From Amblyornis subalaris (taxonomy: Eukaryota > Chordata > Aves > Passeriformes > Ptilonorhynchidae), in contig JACAXG010000051.1 in NCBI GenBank assembly GCA_018881555.1, forward strand, positions 5,629,546 to 5,693,545: 64,000 nucleotides of DNA, read 5' to 3'. The first letter of the stretch is position 1. Each line of letters begins with the position of its first letter. The position numbers and the translations under genes are program-made. The notes beneath the pieces are model-generated. The model did not search any database. It was not told the origin of the DNA and saw nothing but the letters and a program-made list of their open reading frames with translations. Shown here piece by piece: positions 26,479 to 39,180 of this stretch.

Positions 26479-28198
26479 GGACCTTTAGTAGAAATATATG
26501 TTTCATCTCGGTGGAAATCCCTCTTACTTCAAACATAGTTTGAGAATTCTATCTTATTAGATAATTTTTCATTATTCTTCATATTTGAGTTCTTTGATTC
26601 TTTGGAAATCTTTTACTTTGGAAGCTGGAGAGAAGTCATGAGACTTTCTAAAACAAAGTTGGTCAGGCTCCCCCTCCCATTTCTGTTTTGAGATGAAAAA
26701 CTGGTTTTGGAAGCAGAAGCTTGTGAGAAAACTGATATCTCTGCTGCAAAATATATGAAATTTTGCTTATTTCTAAAAAGATGCAGCCAATTTAGTGTAC
26801 CCTGTATATGCAGCTTCCTGGTGGCAGCAGAGAACAATTTTCCTCTTTAACTTGGGTGACTGTGGGCACCCACAGGGAGGCAGATGCTTTTGGTGCTGCG
26901 TTCTTGTAATTGAAGAAGTATTCTAAACTGACTGGCAATTAGAAGATTGGTGCCTACCTGGGTTTTTACAGTGTGGCTGTAACAAAGAAGCTGTGGGGTG
27001 TTTAGGTTTTGTTTTGGTTTTTTTGGGAGGTTTTTTTTTGTAGGTTTGGTTTTGGTTTTTTTTCCAGTAATAGCTTCCCTGGTTTTAAAAACCTTATTCT
27101 GCATATTTGGATTTAAAAATGCCAGTTATAATAAAGTACTGAGAAGGTGGATTTTGGGGACAAATGAATGAAGCAGTGAGTGATTGGATGGCCGTAGGAT
27201 ACTGCAGTTCTCTTCCACGCGGTCAAGTTAGCTCTGCCGTAGGATCAAATGGCAGCAGGGATACACAAACAAAGTAGAACATATTTCAGTGCTGCTCATT
27301 TGGTCAGGCTTCACCTGGACAAAGAAAGAGCCTTTCCATCATTGCTTTGTTGTGGTGTGTGTTTCTCTTTGGTTGGTTGGTTGGTTGTTTTTTTTCCTCT
27401 CCCATCAAAACTTTCACTTGCCCAAAACTACCCCTGTGTCATCATTTTCTGACTTTAATAATGATGAAATCTGTATGCAAAATAGCTTATTTAGAAAAAT
27501 AAGCCTTTAAATCAAAGGAGAAAAAACCCCCTCCCCTGAATGTGAGAAGTCAAGTGTGAGTGGAGTTCAGTCTGTTTGCAGATAATTATTTTGCTGGGAG
27601 CCTCTACCAGAATTGTATGACAACTGCAAGTTCTAAAGATTACTTCGCTATGCTCATTGCATGCTTGTCAGTAGCAGGTTTTCTTCATGTCTAAAATGTA
27701 GCTTTTAAAAGAAAATTGAGAATAAAACAAAAGTTGAAATATAATTCTCTGTTACATGATTTGCAAAATTAAATGTCATAATCACCTTTTAAAGGATAAA
27801 TCAGAGATGCTTTTTGCAGTGCTTAGATCATACTCAGCACTTCAAAGTCATTTTATGGATTTAGCTGCCCCTCATATCTTCTTTTTGTTATTTTTTAGAC
27901 TTATATAATAACCAACAAAAAGCCTAAATCTTTTCCTTTAAAGATAAGCTCCACATTATAGGCAATTTGACTTTCAGTTTGCAACATGTGTGCTATGGTC
28001 TGTGTGAGAGATAAGGGAGTGTAAGTGGGAAGAAAAGAGAAAATATACTCCTTGTAGGCTTAGTGATTTCAAGCTGTTGTTCATGGAACTCATGATCAAT
28101 TCAGAAATTAGTTATTTGTACCCAGGCTGCTGAGTTTTTTTAATNTTTTTTCCCTGAAATACTAATATGAACTACAAATACCAAATTACTTTACTAAT

Positions 28199-28300
28199 TG
28201 GGGGTTTTTGTTTGTTTGTTTGTTTGTCTGTTTGGGGTTTTTGTTTGCTTTTTTATTCTGTTTATTTCTATTTTCTAATTATTAGTTTGGTTTGTTTTTT
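28199..28300. repeat. G/T-rich tract with GTTT repeats
   Basis: It contains (GTTT)n at about 28207-28231 between G runs. An A/C-rich tract of complementary composition lies at 28424-28476. Confidence 0.85.
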
Positions 28301-28423
28301 TAGGTAGCAGTAGAACTGGCTCTACTTCTAACACACTGAGGAACTTTTGAACCTCTAAACCCTGGTTGTTGCAGACTGTTCACTCAGAAAAACAAAAGTA
28401 GTAGTGGCATTTAAAAAAAATCC

Positions 28424-28476
28424 AGACCAAACACAAACCAAAACAAACACAAACCAAACCCACAAAATAAACAATA
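28424..28476. repeat. A/C-rich tract
   Basis: Repeats of AAACC, AAACA and CAAACC type. It is roughly complementary to the G/T tract about 150 bases to the left. Confidence 0.85.
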
Positions 28477-30730
28477 AAAGCTACACAGTAATTTACAGAA
28501 CTCCATGGAATAAATACAGGATACAACCTGAATACAGCCTTTGCTAAAAACTAGTAAAATGTGAGAGGAGATGTTGGGAGAAATATTGCTGCAAAGTTTG
28601 TGGGTTTATTTATTTATTTCTAATGTATTTTATTGTGCTACCGATTTGCTACTGGACATAGGCAGAAACAAGGCATATATGTGTTCCACTGTTACCAGTA
28701 TCAAATGCAGATCCATCAGAGTTTGCACTTAATAAAATTGCAGTAGCTACAGACCTGTGTCAAAATAATACTGCATGAACAGATTTAGGAAATCACTAGT
28801 TGTTTTGTGGGCATTATGTAAGGAAGTTTACTATTACAGTCTTGCTGAAATAATTGAGGATCATAACTTCTACGTATCAGATGTCGTATAGAATTTAAGA
28901 TCTTACAACCATTAGTGGTTAGCAACTAACAGTTTTCTAAGACTAAGGCAGTCCATTGGTGTAACTGGTGTGGTTGTACTCAATCATTTTGAAGTGTTCT
29001 CAGAGGTTTTGTGGAACTCCCTATTCCTACAGTTTAATATGGTGCAAATCACAAATTGTGAGGTTAGTGGAATTACAACATGGAAAAAAATTGAGTTCAG
29101 AGAGTTCTCATACTACTGTCATCTTCAAAATACAGATTTTTTTTGAGTGTTTTTTAAATTACTGACCTCTCTTACATCACAAATGACTGTTCTCAAACAC
29201 TGCTTGTGTCAGTAACTTGTCTACTTGTCTAAGTGTTGTTTTCAGATCAAAGTTGACCTCATGTGAATATTCAAGAACAGAAGTAGTAACTTCTTTCAGT
29301 CAGTGGACTTTTGAAAGCAGTGGACCACCCCATATTGATACAAGGGATAAAAAACATTCTTCATTTGTAGATCCATGTGGTATATTCTAATGATAACTGT
29401 GAGAATGATGGCCCAAAATTAGTGTCTTATTTTCTGTTTTGGTGCTTTTATATTTTCATGCCATCATAGGTAAATTTGAGTTCAATGGAACTACAATGCC
29501 AAAAATGTAGACTTAAGAAAAAAGTGAAATTGATGCCCCAAAGAAATTAATTAAGCTCTGTAGTACTGTGTTTCTAAGTGTCAAGACTCAACAAAACTGG
29601 TAACGAGGTTAAATTGATTGTGACACAAAGTTGAAAGCAAGGTATAGAAAGTGAGGTGATGAGACTGTAGGTGGCACTAAGAAGGCATAACTCCTGTTAG
29701 GTCCAGGTGTTTGAGTTGAGATCATAGGAATGAATGGTCTTGGGCCTGAACCTGTGATCACTAAAACAAAATGTTAAATTAGTGGATCTGCCTGTGCAAG
29801 CTAAAATAAACCGTGAATAAGGCTGGTGTTAAGTTTACCTGGTGTATACTTATGTGAAGTATTTGNGTGAATATTTACAATATTTTTATAATACCTCAGG
29901 GATTTTAAAATATGTTACAAATTATAAGAAAACCCAATGACATTAACAGAATGGGCAGTAAAGGCAAAACCATTAAACCACCTTTGACACTGTGTGAAGT
30001 TACAAAAGATAGGCTAAAAAAGCTATGGTACCATAAATTGCAGCTCATTAATATCAAATTAATCATATAGGAAAGATCAGCAATCACTGTATGATGAACT
30101 GATAGAACTGAAGAATTTTGTAAGGGAAGAGAAGATAAACATTAGAATATAATAAATGTGAAAACTTAATTTAGATATTTTCTTGTTTTGCTTATTTTGG
30201 GAAATAGTGTAGGGACATATATTGGAGGAATGGAATTAGAAATATTTAAAGCTAATGAAACATTGCAAGAGCAATTTTCTTAAAACTTAGGGAACTTCTT
30301 AAAGTCTAGACAATTTCTAGAAGACTGTTCAACCGAGATCTACTCTTAAATTACATAGACACACATGGTAATGGGAATCTCTGTGGACCTGTCAGGATGG
30401 GTATGTTACATAAAAAACAAGGTTGGAGCTCATTCCTCCACCNTTAATTTTTGATTAATATCGTGCATATTTGGTTTTTTATGACAGGGAAGCATCCTCA
30501 ATACTCAAGTCCTCATCCCTCTGATATCACAGCTATATCCAAACTAAGCATAATTCACTGTAATTTTCATGTGACAGATGCCGAGGTACTAATTTCAATG
30601 AAGTCTTAGCTGCTTATACCACAGAACTCCAGGTTCAAAAGGGAAAAAATGTCAGCAGCAGGTCGCCCACTCCATAGATGCACTGAAAAGACAAAATGGG
30701 TGTGAACAAAAAATACAAATAATTGGAGAG

Positions 30731-30764
30731 AATAAGATCTCCACTGGTGGTTGGAGATCTTATT
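30731..30764. repeat. Perfect 13-bp inverted repeat
   Basis: The arms AATAAGATCTCCA (30731-30743) and TGGAGATCTTATT (30752-30764) are exact reverse complements separated by 8 bases. Pairing does not extend usefully beyond the arms. I see no transposon or RNA gene that explains it. Confidence 0.9.
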
Positions 30765-33700
30765 TGGAGCTGTTTATGGATCAGCTCTGTGGCTGAGCTC
30801 AGGTTCTTCATCTGCAGCCTTTCCCCTCTGGTGAACAGAAGCAGGCAGAGTGCACACTGGCACAACACAGCTTCCCCCGCATTGACGTTTTCCAATATGC
30901 TTTTCCCAGCTTGCATTGCATGTTGCCAAAGGTACTTATGTGGATGTAGAAGCAGAAGTTCTGTTTTCTAGTAAGTTAGTGAAACAGGGAGATTCCCTCA
31001 CAGGTTAACTCAAGTCTATTATAAGAATGGACTCTGATCAAGGCAGAGAGGAAAATACATGTGGCTGACACAAAAAATGCCAGCAAAAGAGCATGTTTGT
31101 CCTTGAGCACTGGGAGGAAAAAAAATTGTCACCGTGTATAACAGCACCACCTGCTGACTGCTGCCATGACACCTGCACACTTGATTGTAAGCGGCATGTA
31201 TGACCATCTTGAAGGCATTGTTTGTGGCTTGAATTTTTGTCCCACTGAAAGTTTTAATCTATTTTTCCCTTTTGTTGTTGTGGTAATCTGAACATCTGAA
31301 GTAATATAACCTATGTTTAGTGTTTTAATAGTTCAGTTTGCATGAGCAGTCAATAAAATATTCCTTAAACCAAAAATATTCTTTAAACAGAAGCAGATGA
31401 CATCTTCTGACTACTTTCTCAATGTTGATGTACTTCCTAGAAGACAGCATAACTGATGGTTGATTTTTATTTACAATCCCATGGGCCTGTAATACTTTTT
31501 AGACATGCTGTATAAAACTTTGCTGGTAAGGGAAGATTACTAAACTTGACTTTTTATAAAGTACCCAGACACTGGGAGGTTCTTATTCAGTGATGGATTT
31601 TCTCCATTCTTCTTTTTTTTGATTGGAAAAAACAAACCCGAATATTGAATGTGTTGTTAATTAACACCAACTGTGCTGCCTTTCTCTAAAGTAGATGAGC
31701 TGTGGAGGTTGNATCACAGAACACTGATAGATGGCTTGTATTAAATTTTAAAAGACCTGACTTCAGATCACTCTGGACTGTACTCACAGCACTCGATTTT
31801 AGCGTCTCTCGATAAAGGGATTGGTGATGTTGCTGGTACTGGACAGGAGGCATGGTGAGGACAACTTATATTGATTGTCAGAACTTTTGATTGCATTGAT
31901 CAAATGCTGGTTTGTGTGCAGTGTTTTTTTTTCCCTGAAAAGTCAANCATGTTAGATTAATGTAATTTATAGAACATTGATAAGAATGATGACATCACTT
32001 ACTACAGATGAATTAGACTAACACATGACTTACCTGAAATAACTTCTGTTATTCTAAAAAGCAGTAACTCCTTGCTATTTCCATATCCTTACATAGACTT
32101 CAAAATATGTGTGTATATGCAGAGCATTTCTACTGGAAATGAACATCTCAAGCTATAGCACCACATCAAGGTAGTCCCAATGTAGTCCCATTTTACTACT
32201 TACTATTTAAAAACTTCACCTCCANTTCTCTCCTTAGATTTAGTTTCTGAAAAGGTTCTGTTGTAAAATTTTCCTTTTGGTGTTTGGTTTCTTCAGAGAG
32301 TAGTTGTGAATCAATGGCTGAGTAGCCAATCAGTAGCTAAATCCTGGATTGGTCACTTCACTCTATCATCAGCTTCTTTCTATCTATAAAAAGTGCAATT
32401 AGTTTGACTCATACAGGGATTTGGAAATATTTTATTATAAAGTACCTCAGCAGAATAAGAACCAGATTTGTATGTTGTACCTGNGGTTACTCAATCTAAT
32501 CTTAGACCCATAAGGAATTGAGATACGTGAAGCCTTTTCTCCTTGCAACTGAATTCTAAATGGCACACCTGAAACTTCTGAATGTTGGCTGGAAATTTTA
32601 GTGGACATTGCTCCTAAATGGTTACAAACTTCTCCCTGACCCCCACAGTCACTTCCTTCAGCCCTTCTGTTTCATTTTGTTTTTGCTAATGGTCATATGT
32701 AAAGTCTCCATTCCCTAGACCATTTTTTATTTTTGACTTATTTATCCCTGATGACCTCAATTGACTTCATCTTGATGTCTTAATATCCAAGAAAAAATTA
32801 GTGTTTATAATCAGTGTCCATTTGAACATTTTCCTCTAAAGGGGCCTAATAAGTAATAGCTACCTGTAAGGACACATTTCTATATACCTAGAAATCTTAC
32901 ATAAACTGACTTACAATNAATTTTTTAATCAATTTTTTACAGAATTCTGTAAAGCTTATAATTTTTATGAATCTACTATGGTTAGTTTTTGATATCTTTA
33001 GGATTGAACCACATTTAAAATGTAGTGTCTATCTATAATGAAGAAATTAGTTTAATCTTAACATTCATATTCCTTCTCCTGGTTACTTCTGTTGTCAGAG
33101 ATATTGAAAAGACAAACAGGGAGGTAAAGATGCTTGCTGTAAGCAATTGCATGGGTCATTAGTTAAAATGAGTGTTTAAATGGATAAATGATGCCCCTTC
33201 AGATTATAAACACAGAACCAAATTGGTAAAAATGCATAACTCAGCACAGTTGTTTCATGATCACTAGTTGGGTGTTCGAGCCCTAGCTGAAACATAAAAC
33301 TGAAAATCTCCTAAAGTGATGTATCATATAATTAAATTCGGTCGCTATAANGTCTGATACATCTATGATACCTGTCTGATACTTGCATTGATACTAAAAC
33401 ATGTTAGAATGAGTAATATATTACTCATTTTATTTAGGAAACTTAGGAAATAACACCAAGATGGAAATTATGCCTGCCTTCTGTTGCTTCTCTTGCACAC
33501 GTAAAGTAGAAAGCCAGCACACAGCTATAAAAACACACAAGCAGTGTGACATTAATAAAGAAATGAAGTCAGATATTTTGAGCTATGTTCTTGTTGCGAG
33601 AAGACTTGGAGTTTTAATCAAACTCCCTATTTCTTCACTTATTGTTCTTCAGATCTTCATGTATATTCATCTAACCATAACTCAAAATGTGCTTCTCCAG

Positions 33701-34952
33701 AATAAATATATTATATTATCCATTAGTATAATGCTCTGATTGTTGCTGTAGATTACTTGTCCAGNCCATTTTAGTTCTTGTTTTTTGTTTACTATATTTT
33801 CTTGAATCAGATTATAGTATACTTGCTGCAGGATTTTTTTTTGTTTTTTGNAAAGTGTATTTTGAATGGCAGGAGGTTAAAAAATTTAAGTTATAATTAG
33901 ATAGGTTGGTTGCTATACCTCTTTGTGAATATTAAACTTAATACGGCATTAATGGCAACTCTGCTTTTATTGAGAGGCTATATGGGTAGAAGTTAGAGTA
34001 ATGTTATCTGCTGTGACGACCCNATCAAAATGTTTCACATAGTGCTACAGTTTCTTTTCCTGAAGNTAAAAATGGAGAACAAACTGTGGACAGCCTTAGA
34101 GGCCTTTATGGTTTGAACGATACAAAGAGGCTGTTGTGCAACTGTTGATGTGTGGTTTGCATTCTGACATGTAAGTGGACTTTTCTTGGTTCCCTCCTAC
34201 AACTGAACGGACCAGAAACCAAGGAGATGGTAATCCTCACTTCTTTCTGCAGGAGCTTGCACAGCAGCATCAAAGCACTGGGGAATAGCAGAATGCCTCT
34301 CTTCCAGTGGAAGATTGCCCTTGAAATAATGCGAAGATCATGCCTAATTTTCAGGCAATGTTCCATTTTGAGAGGTGTCNTATCTCTTTTCTACTTTTTC
34401 AGAACAAATAGATTGCAGTCTGTTGGGTGAGTTGTTGTAGACACTAAGCGCCAGGAGCTATATAGAAATGCTGTTAGGTGAGCGGTAGACAGACTATAGT
34501 TTTCAAACCAGTGAAGTAATTTGCCACCGAATGAAGTGATGGGCTGAGTGAGATCCAAAAATATTTCTGCTCTGGACTGAGCACTATTTAACACTCTTGG
34601 AAGCAGCCTGAGGAAGGAACAGGTACCATTTCATTGTAAATTGCATTAAAGTAGCTGTAAGACGTGGATATAAAGCTATAAGCATAAACAAGGGAAATGA
34701 TCTGAAGGAAAATAAGCTCCCCAAATAAATAGGATGGGAGTCAGAATAGCAATGACAAATTTCTTTACTTTTATACAGATAATAATCTTTGCATGTTACT
34801 ACACATTTCAGGAGTGACGAGCTAGAAAGCGTTACCCTAGGAAACAGTGTAAAAGCTTGTAATGGATCATGAGTGAACATCATTCCACTGGGGGGAAAAA
34901 TCAGTGCTACAGTTAGAGATACTAAGAGGGAGAATAAGTTAAAGAATTCTGA

Positions 34953-35016
34953 AATATTCTTCTATATCTCTCTGCCAAATATTGTTCTATATCTCTCTGC
35001 TTCTATCCTCTCTGCT
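34953..35016. repeat. Tandem repeat of about 25 bases
   Basis: Two near-identical units built on ttctatatctctctgc, each preceded by aaatatt, followed by a partial third unit (ttctatcctctctgc). Confidence 0.8.
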
Positions 35017-35730
35017 TGCATCTCACTCATAGGCTAAACAATTCCAGAAACATGTAGACAAAGTATTTCCACAGAAGAGCAACAGAAATAACAAGAGAGC
35101 AAAATGGCTTAACCAAAACTTTCAAAGGAAATAATTTCCAAATCTAAACAAGAGTAAAAGGTGATATTCTTAATGAATGTAAAAGAAAAAAAGTAGAATG
35201 AAAAGGAATTAGAATTAACTTTCACACACCTGCTGCAGGCAGAAAGAGGAAGCATCATTCAGTTTTATCATGTCTAGTTATGAAGTTCCTTTTTTAGTAG
35301 TGTGACAGTTAAAATTGGTTTACCTTCATTCATGAACTGTTGTTAAATAGCTGCTGTTGTTCTAAAAGCTGTATGTGTATGGAGCTGCACTAGGAAGCAC
35401 AAGCTGAAATAGAATATTTTATACTGATGAGTTGTGCCTAGTTAGATACCAGAATTTTCTTACACGATTCATTGTTTAATTTGTGCCATTATGATGAACT
35501 CTAATTACTGTAGTGATTCATAATTTCATGAAANTTCATGTTCAAGAAACAACAGAAATAGGAAAAATCTTCAAATTACCTTGTTTCTGTCACAGTCCAA
35601 ATATCCCAAAACTTCAATTTCTTGTGAAATGCAATGTGTTTTCTATAGCTTCAAGTCCTTGATAATACTTTGTTCAGTTTCACAGTACCTGATGAAAGGC
35701 ATTCCTGTTCCCCCCCCCCCCCATTTTATC

Positions 35731-35799
35731 TGTATTGGGTTTGCGTGGCCAGGTTTTGGGGGGGGGCGGGCGCGGATGCAGCCAGGGTCAACCCACCTC
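35731..35799 (+). mobile_element. Internally deleted ERVL-type LTR remnant
   Basis: The start TGTATTGGGTTTGCGTGGCC is the 5' end of the same LTR family seen at 3783-4549. The last 20 bases or so (gcagccagggtcaacccacc) are the family's 3' end. Almost the whole body is missing, leaving a 69-base relic. A 9-base G run (35758-35766) lies at the junction, and a run of 13 C (35710-35722) lies just upstream. Confidence 0.8.
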
Positions 35800-37835
35800 G
35801 CTGTCTTTCTTATTCAGAGCTTTAACTATCACACAGCTATCATATTTTAACAGTATTACATTTGTAGTACATGTATGCTAAACTTAAGAAACAGTTGTGT
35901 ATTGTGTGACAAAGATAATGGCTAGGTATTTACACAATTAGAGATGAAATTAATGCCTAAAGATTGTTATTTTTTAACATATATAAGTTACTTTTGAGAA
36001 CTATTATAAACATGTCCATAACATCTGAAGTGTAGCATGACATGGAGTAAGAATGTCACTAAGGACTTCCTGCAGTTACATGAAGTTGGTATATGAGAAA
36101 AAAATAATCTGATGTTACAAACACTTTTAGTAATTAAATTAATAATTATTTTGAAAATAATTATTTTCAAAACTCTTCCAATTTATTAGAAAGCTTCTGC
36201 TTGTTTCCTTTCTGAAGGATTTGGAAAGTGGGAATAAAATCTGGTGACTTGTATTTAAGTTGGTCCAAACCCCCTCCCTATTACTCTATCCCTGCATGTT
36301 GCAATACAAAGATTAGTTTAGATAACAGATAAATGGCACTTAACTGTAATATAATTTTGTATTAGAAATATAACTAATAAAATTTTGAATTCTGAGTGTC
36401 TGTGCCTAATTATGGGATGATTTCTACATTACTTTACATTTCAAACAAGTTTTTCTCAAGAACTTAGTGCTTCATCAAATTCTATCAAAAGGTAGGCACA
36501 AGTGTGCCAAACTTTTGTAACTGACCTGACATGGTATCTGGGAGTACTGTTGTCAAAGTAATATAGTTGTATGTTCCCTGTACCACAAAAACTTTGTGGA
36601 ATGTGCAGGGATAAAGAGAAATGAACAGCTTTAGTTCTGGGGGAAACTGTGGGCAAATAGGGAACTTGAAGTCCTTTTGTTTCAGTTGTTCACACAGAAC
36701 ATGAAAACTACACTGAAATCAAAATTTGCAAACCTACATCACTGCAGGAAAAAAGTGAACTTTTGTCATCACTTTCCCCCATGGGGGAATGGGCACAGAA
36801 TTGGAAGGTGAAAAGTGAGAAAACTCATTGGTTGANATAGAGTTCATTTTCTTAATAGTAGCTAGTACTTATTAAACTATCTCAGCCAAAACCAGCAAAA
36901 CCTTTTTCTGTCATTAATCTTGCTTTATTCACTATACTTCGGATGTGGCAAGAACTTAAGATAAATTGCATTGTTTCAAAGTTGATCAGTTAAGTATTAA
37001 ATTTTCAAAACCATTATTAGCTAAATCTTAACACCCACTGATGCTAGTAAAAGTTCTCCTGTGGAATAATGGTTAGTATTGTATTGAGTTTATTTGAAAT
37101 TTACACTCTTAATCAGAGATTTTTTTTCTGAAGGAGCTATTCATATGGATGTATTTAAGTAGATGCAGGTTGTGTGGGTGGAAATTGTGCTTGCTAATGC
37201 AAAATCTTTTTTCTTCTTATGATTGTAACTTTTTCATTCCTATCTGGCTANTCCTCATACTTGAAATATCATGCAAGGTATATTGTTAATTGCAGCATAA
37301 AGGGAGATAGTATATCGAAAATGCTTCCCCAAATGTCCAAGAAAACAAAAGAAGCAGAAAAAAAAGAAATCTTCCTCAATTTCATACTCTTTTTTGGTTC
37401 TAAGGACAATGTATGCGTTTTACTTTTTACATAACTTATGAACATAGTTAAGATCAATGCACTGTAGGTTTTACTTCGTGGTAATTTCTATGACTTGATT
37501 TGATGTTAAAAGATTTGTGTAGTTTTTTTTCTCACAAGGATTAAAGAGTTAACATATGTTAGTTATCTTGTTGTAGGAATGCCTCTATAGTATTTTCTCT
37601 GGTTACTTGTGCAATGCTAATAAATGGGAAGATTAACATCAAAATGTATGTTTTGATGATTTAGTAGATGTGATTTCTGTAGTCTTAGTCTGCTACTGTT
37701 TTCATGTGATTCTTTAATTAAACAACTCTGATCATCTGGTTGAGGTCCATAAACATTTATATGATTTGGAGAATATTTGCCACAGCACGGTGCTTCACCT
37801 GGTGTCAACTGTTGTGGAACTTTACATAAAATAAC
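35800..37835. other. Intronic stretch with AT palindromes
   Basis: AT-rich intron with no gene. Two overlapping palindromes lie at 36141-36172. The remaining sequence shows only short chance frames. Confidence 0.55.
36141..36172. repeat. Overlapping AT-rich palindromes
   Basis: Bases 36149-36172 are a perfect 24-base palindrome. Bases 36141-36165 form a second palindrome with 12-base arms around one central base. Either could extrude as a cruciform, and the two folds exclude each other. Confidence 0.9.
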
Positions 37836-38484
37836 ACACAGAATAAGAATCAATTAGGTTGGAAAAGACCTTTGAGGTAATAGAGTCCAATCTTTGACTG
37901 AACACCACCCTGTCAGCTAGATCATGGCACTAAGCGTTTTCCTTAAACACTTTTGGGGACAGTGATTCCACCACCTCCCTGGGTGCCTGTTCAAGTGTCT
38001 AATTAGCCTTTCTGTGAAAAAATTCTTTCTGGTGTCCAACCTCAATCTCCCCTGCTGCAGCTGAAGACTATGTCGTCTTGTCCTGTTGCTGGTTGCCTGG
38101 GAGAAGAGACTGACCTCCCACATGGCTACAAGCTCCTTTCAGGCAGTTGCAGAGAGTGATAAGGGTTAGGGTTAGGTGGGCCTCTTTTTCTCCAGGCTAA
38201 ACACCCTCAGCTCCCTCAGCCACTCCTCACAGGACATGTGCTCCAGACCCTTCACCAGCTCCATTGCCCTTCTCTGGACTCACTCCAGCACCTCAATGTC
38301 TTTCTTGAAGTGGGGGGCCCAGAGCTGGACACAGCACTCAAGGTGTGGCCTCACCAGTGCTGAGTACAGGGGAACAATCACTGCCCTGGTCCTGCTGGCC
38401 ACACTACTGCTGATACAGGCTAGGATGCCATTGGCCTTCTTGGTTACCTGGGCACANGCTGGCTCATGTTCAGGAGCCAGCAGT
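37836..38484 (-). mobile_element. CR1 LINE 3' part
   Basis: The reversed 3' tip (agaataagaatcaattaggt) is followed by gttggaaaagacctttgagg and then the terminal part of the polymerase frame. The minus-strand translation near 38516-38280 still carries the CR1 motif [15 protein letters not shown]. The copy ends near 38484 and has a short telomere-like insertion at 38162-38176. Confidence 0.92.
38162..38176. repeat. Short interstitial telomere-like sequence
   Basis: AGGGTTAGGGTTAGG, about two and a half TTAGGG units. It lies where related CR1 copies have a short pyrimidine-rich block before 'cctctttttctccaggc'. Confidence 0.8.
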
Positions 38485-38597
38485 TTCACTATTTCACCAT
38501 TCTGTTTTAAATGCAAAAAATTACAGTGTCAGTTTGTGTTAGAATATTGCATGTAAGTATTTTACTTCCATAAGAATTTTTCATAGGAAGCAAAATA

Positions 38598-39180
38598 GTT
38601 TGGATGGGAGTGACTGGTCAGGTTGTGGCTTTGCTGAAAGAGACCTGGTGTCCTGGCAGACAGTCAGCAGACATGAGCCAGCAGTGTGCATGGTGATGGT
38701 GAAGGCTAATGGCCTAGTGTTGCAGTGGGTCAGCATGGGCTTATCAATAGGAGCATAGTCAGTAGGTTAAGGAAGTAATTTTCCGCTCCTGCTTCCTTTA
38801 CTTGGTGTTTAGTAAGCCCCATAGGAATAGTGCATCCAGTTTTTGCTCCCTTAATGTGAGGAAGACAGTAACAGACTGGAATGAGTTTGGTGTAGAGCTA
38901 CCAACCTGCTCCACTTACTCACTTCTCCAGCCACTGTAAGAAGAGGCTGAGGCAGCTGGGCTTNCTCAGTATTTCAGAAGAGAGGACTTCAACGGGACCT
39001 GGCAGGAACCCCTTAATCCAATACAGGGATGTTTCCAGTGAGATAAAGCCGGGATCTTTCTTGAGAGAAACAGTGGGACGGAAAGAAAACAGTCATGATG
39101 GGAAGCAAAGGAAGTTCCAGATGAATCCCTCTCCACAACTATGCCTCTCTACAACTACCTGAGAAAATAAGAGNTATGAT
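38598..39180 (+). mobile_element. Old CR1 LINE fragment, sense orientation
   Basis: Sense CR1 polymerase-end sequence. It has blocks such as 'agacctggtgtcctggcaga', 'catgagccagcagtgtgc', 'gcatccagtttttgctcc' and 'gaggctgaggcagctgggct'. It has many substitutions and gaps. It faces the opposite-strand CR1 at 37836-38484, and the two cover partly the same CR1 segment. Confidence 0.8.

Larger units (their letters stand above)
26484..35730. other. Long intronic stretch, no gene seen
   Basis: More than 9 kb without a repeat family I can name. It holds G/T tracts (27000-27062 and 28199-28300), an A/C tract (28424-28476), a perfect hairpin (30731-30764) and a small tandem repeat (34953-35016). Reading frames here do not exceed about 100 codons and show no domain. 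Confidence 0.55.

Noticed and set aside
33255..33290. tRNA-like B box (gttcgagccc)
   Set aside because: No matching A box, cloverleaf or acceptor stem could be found around it.
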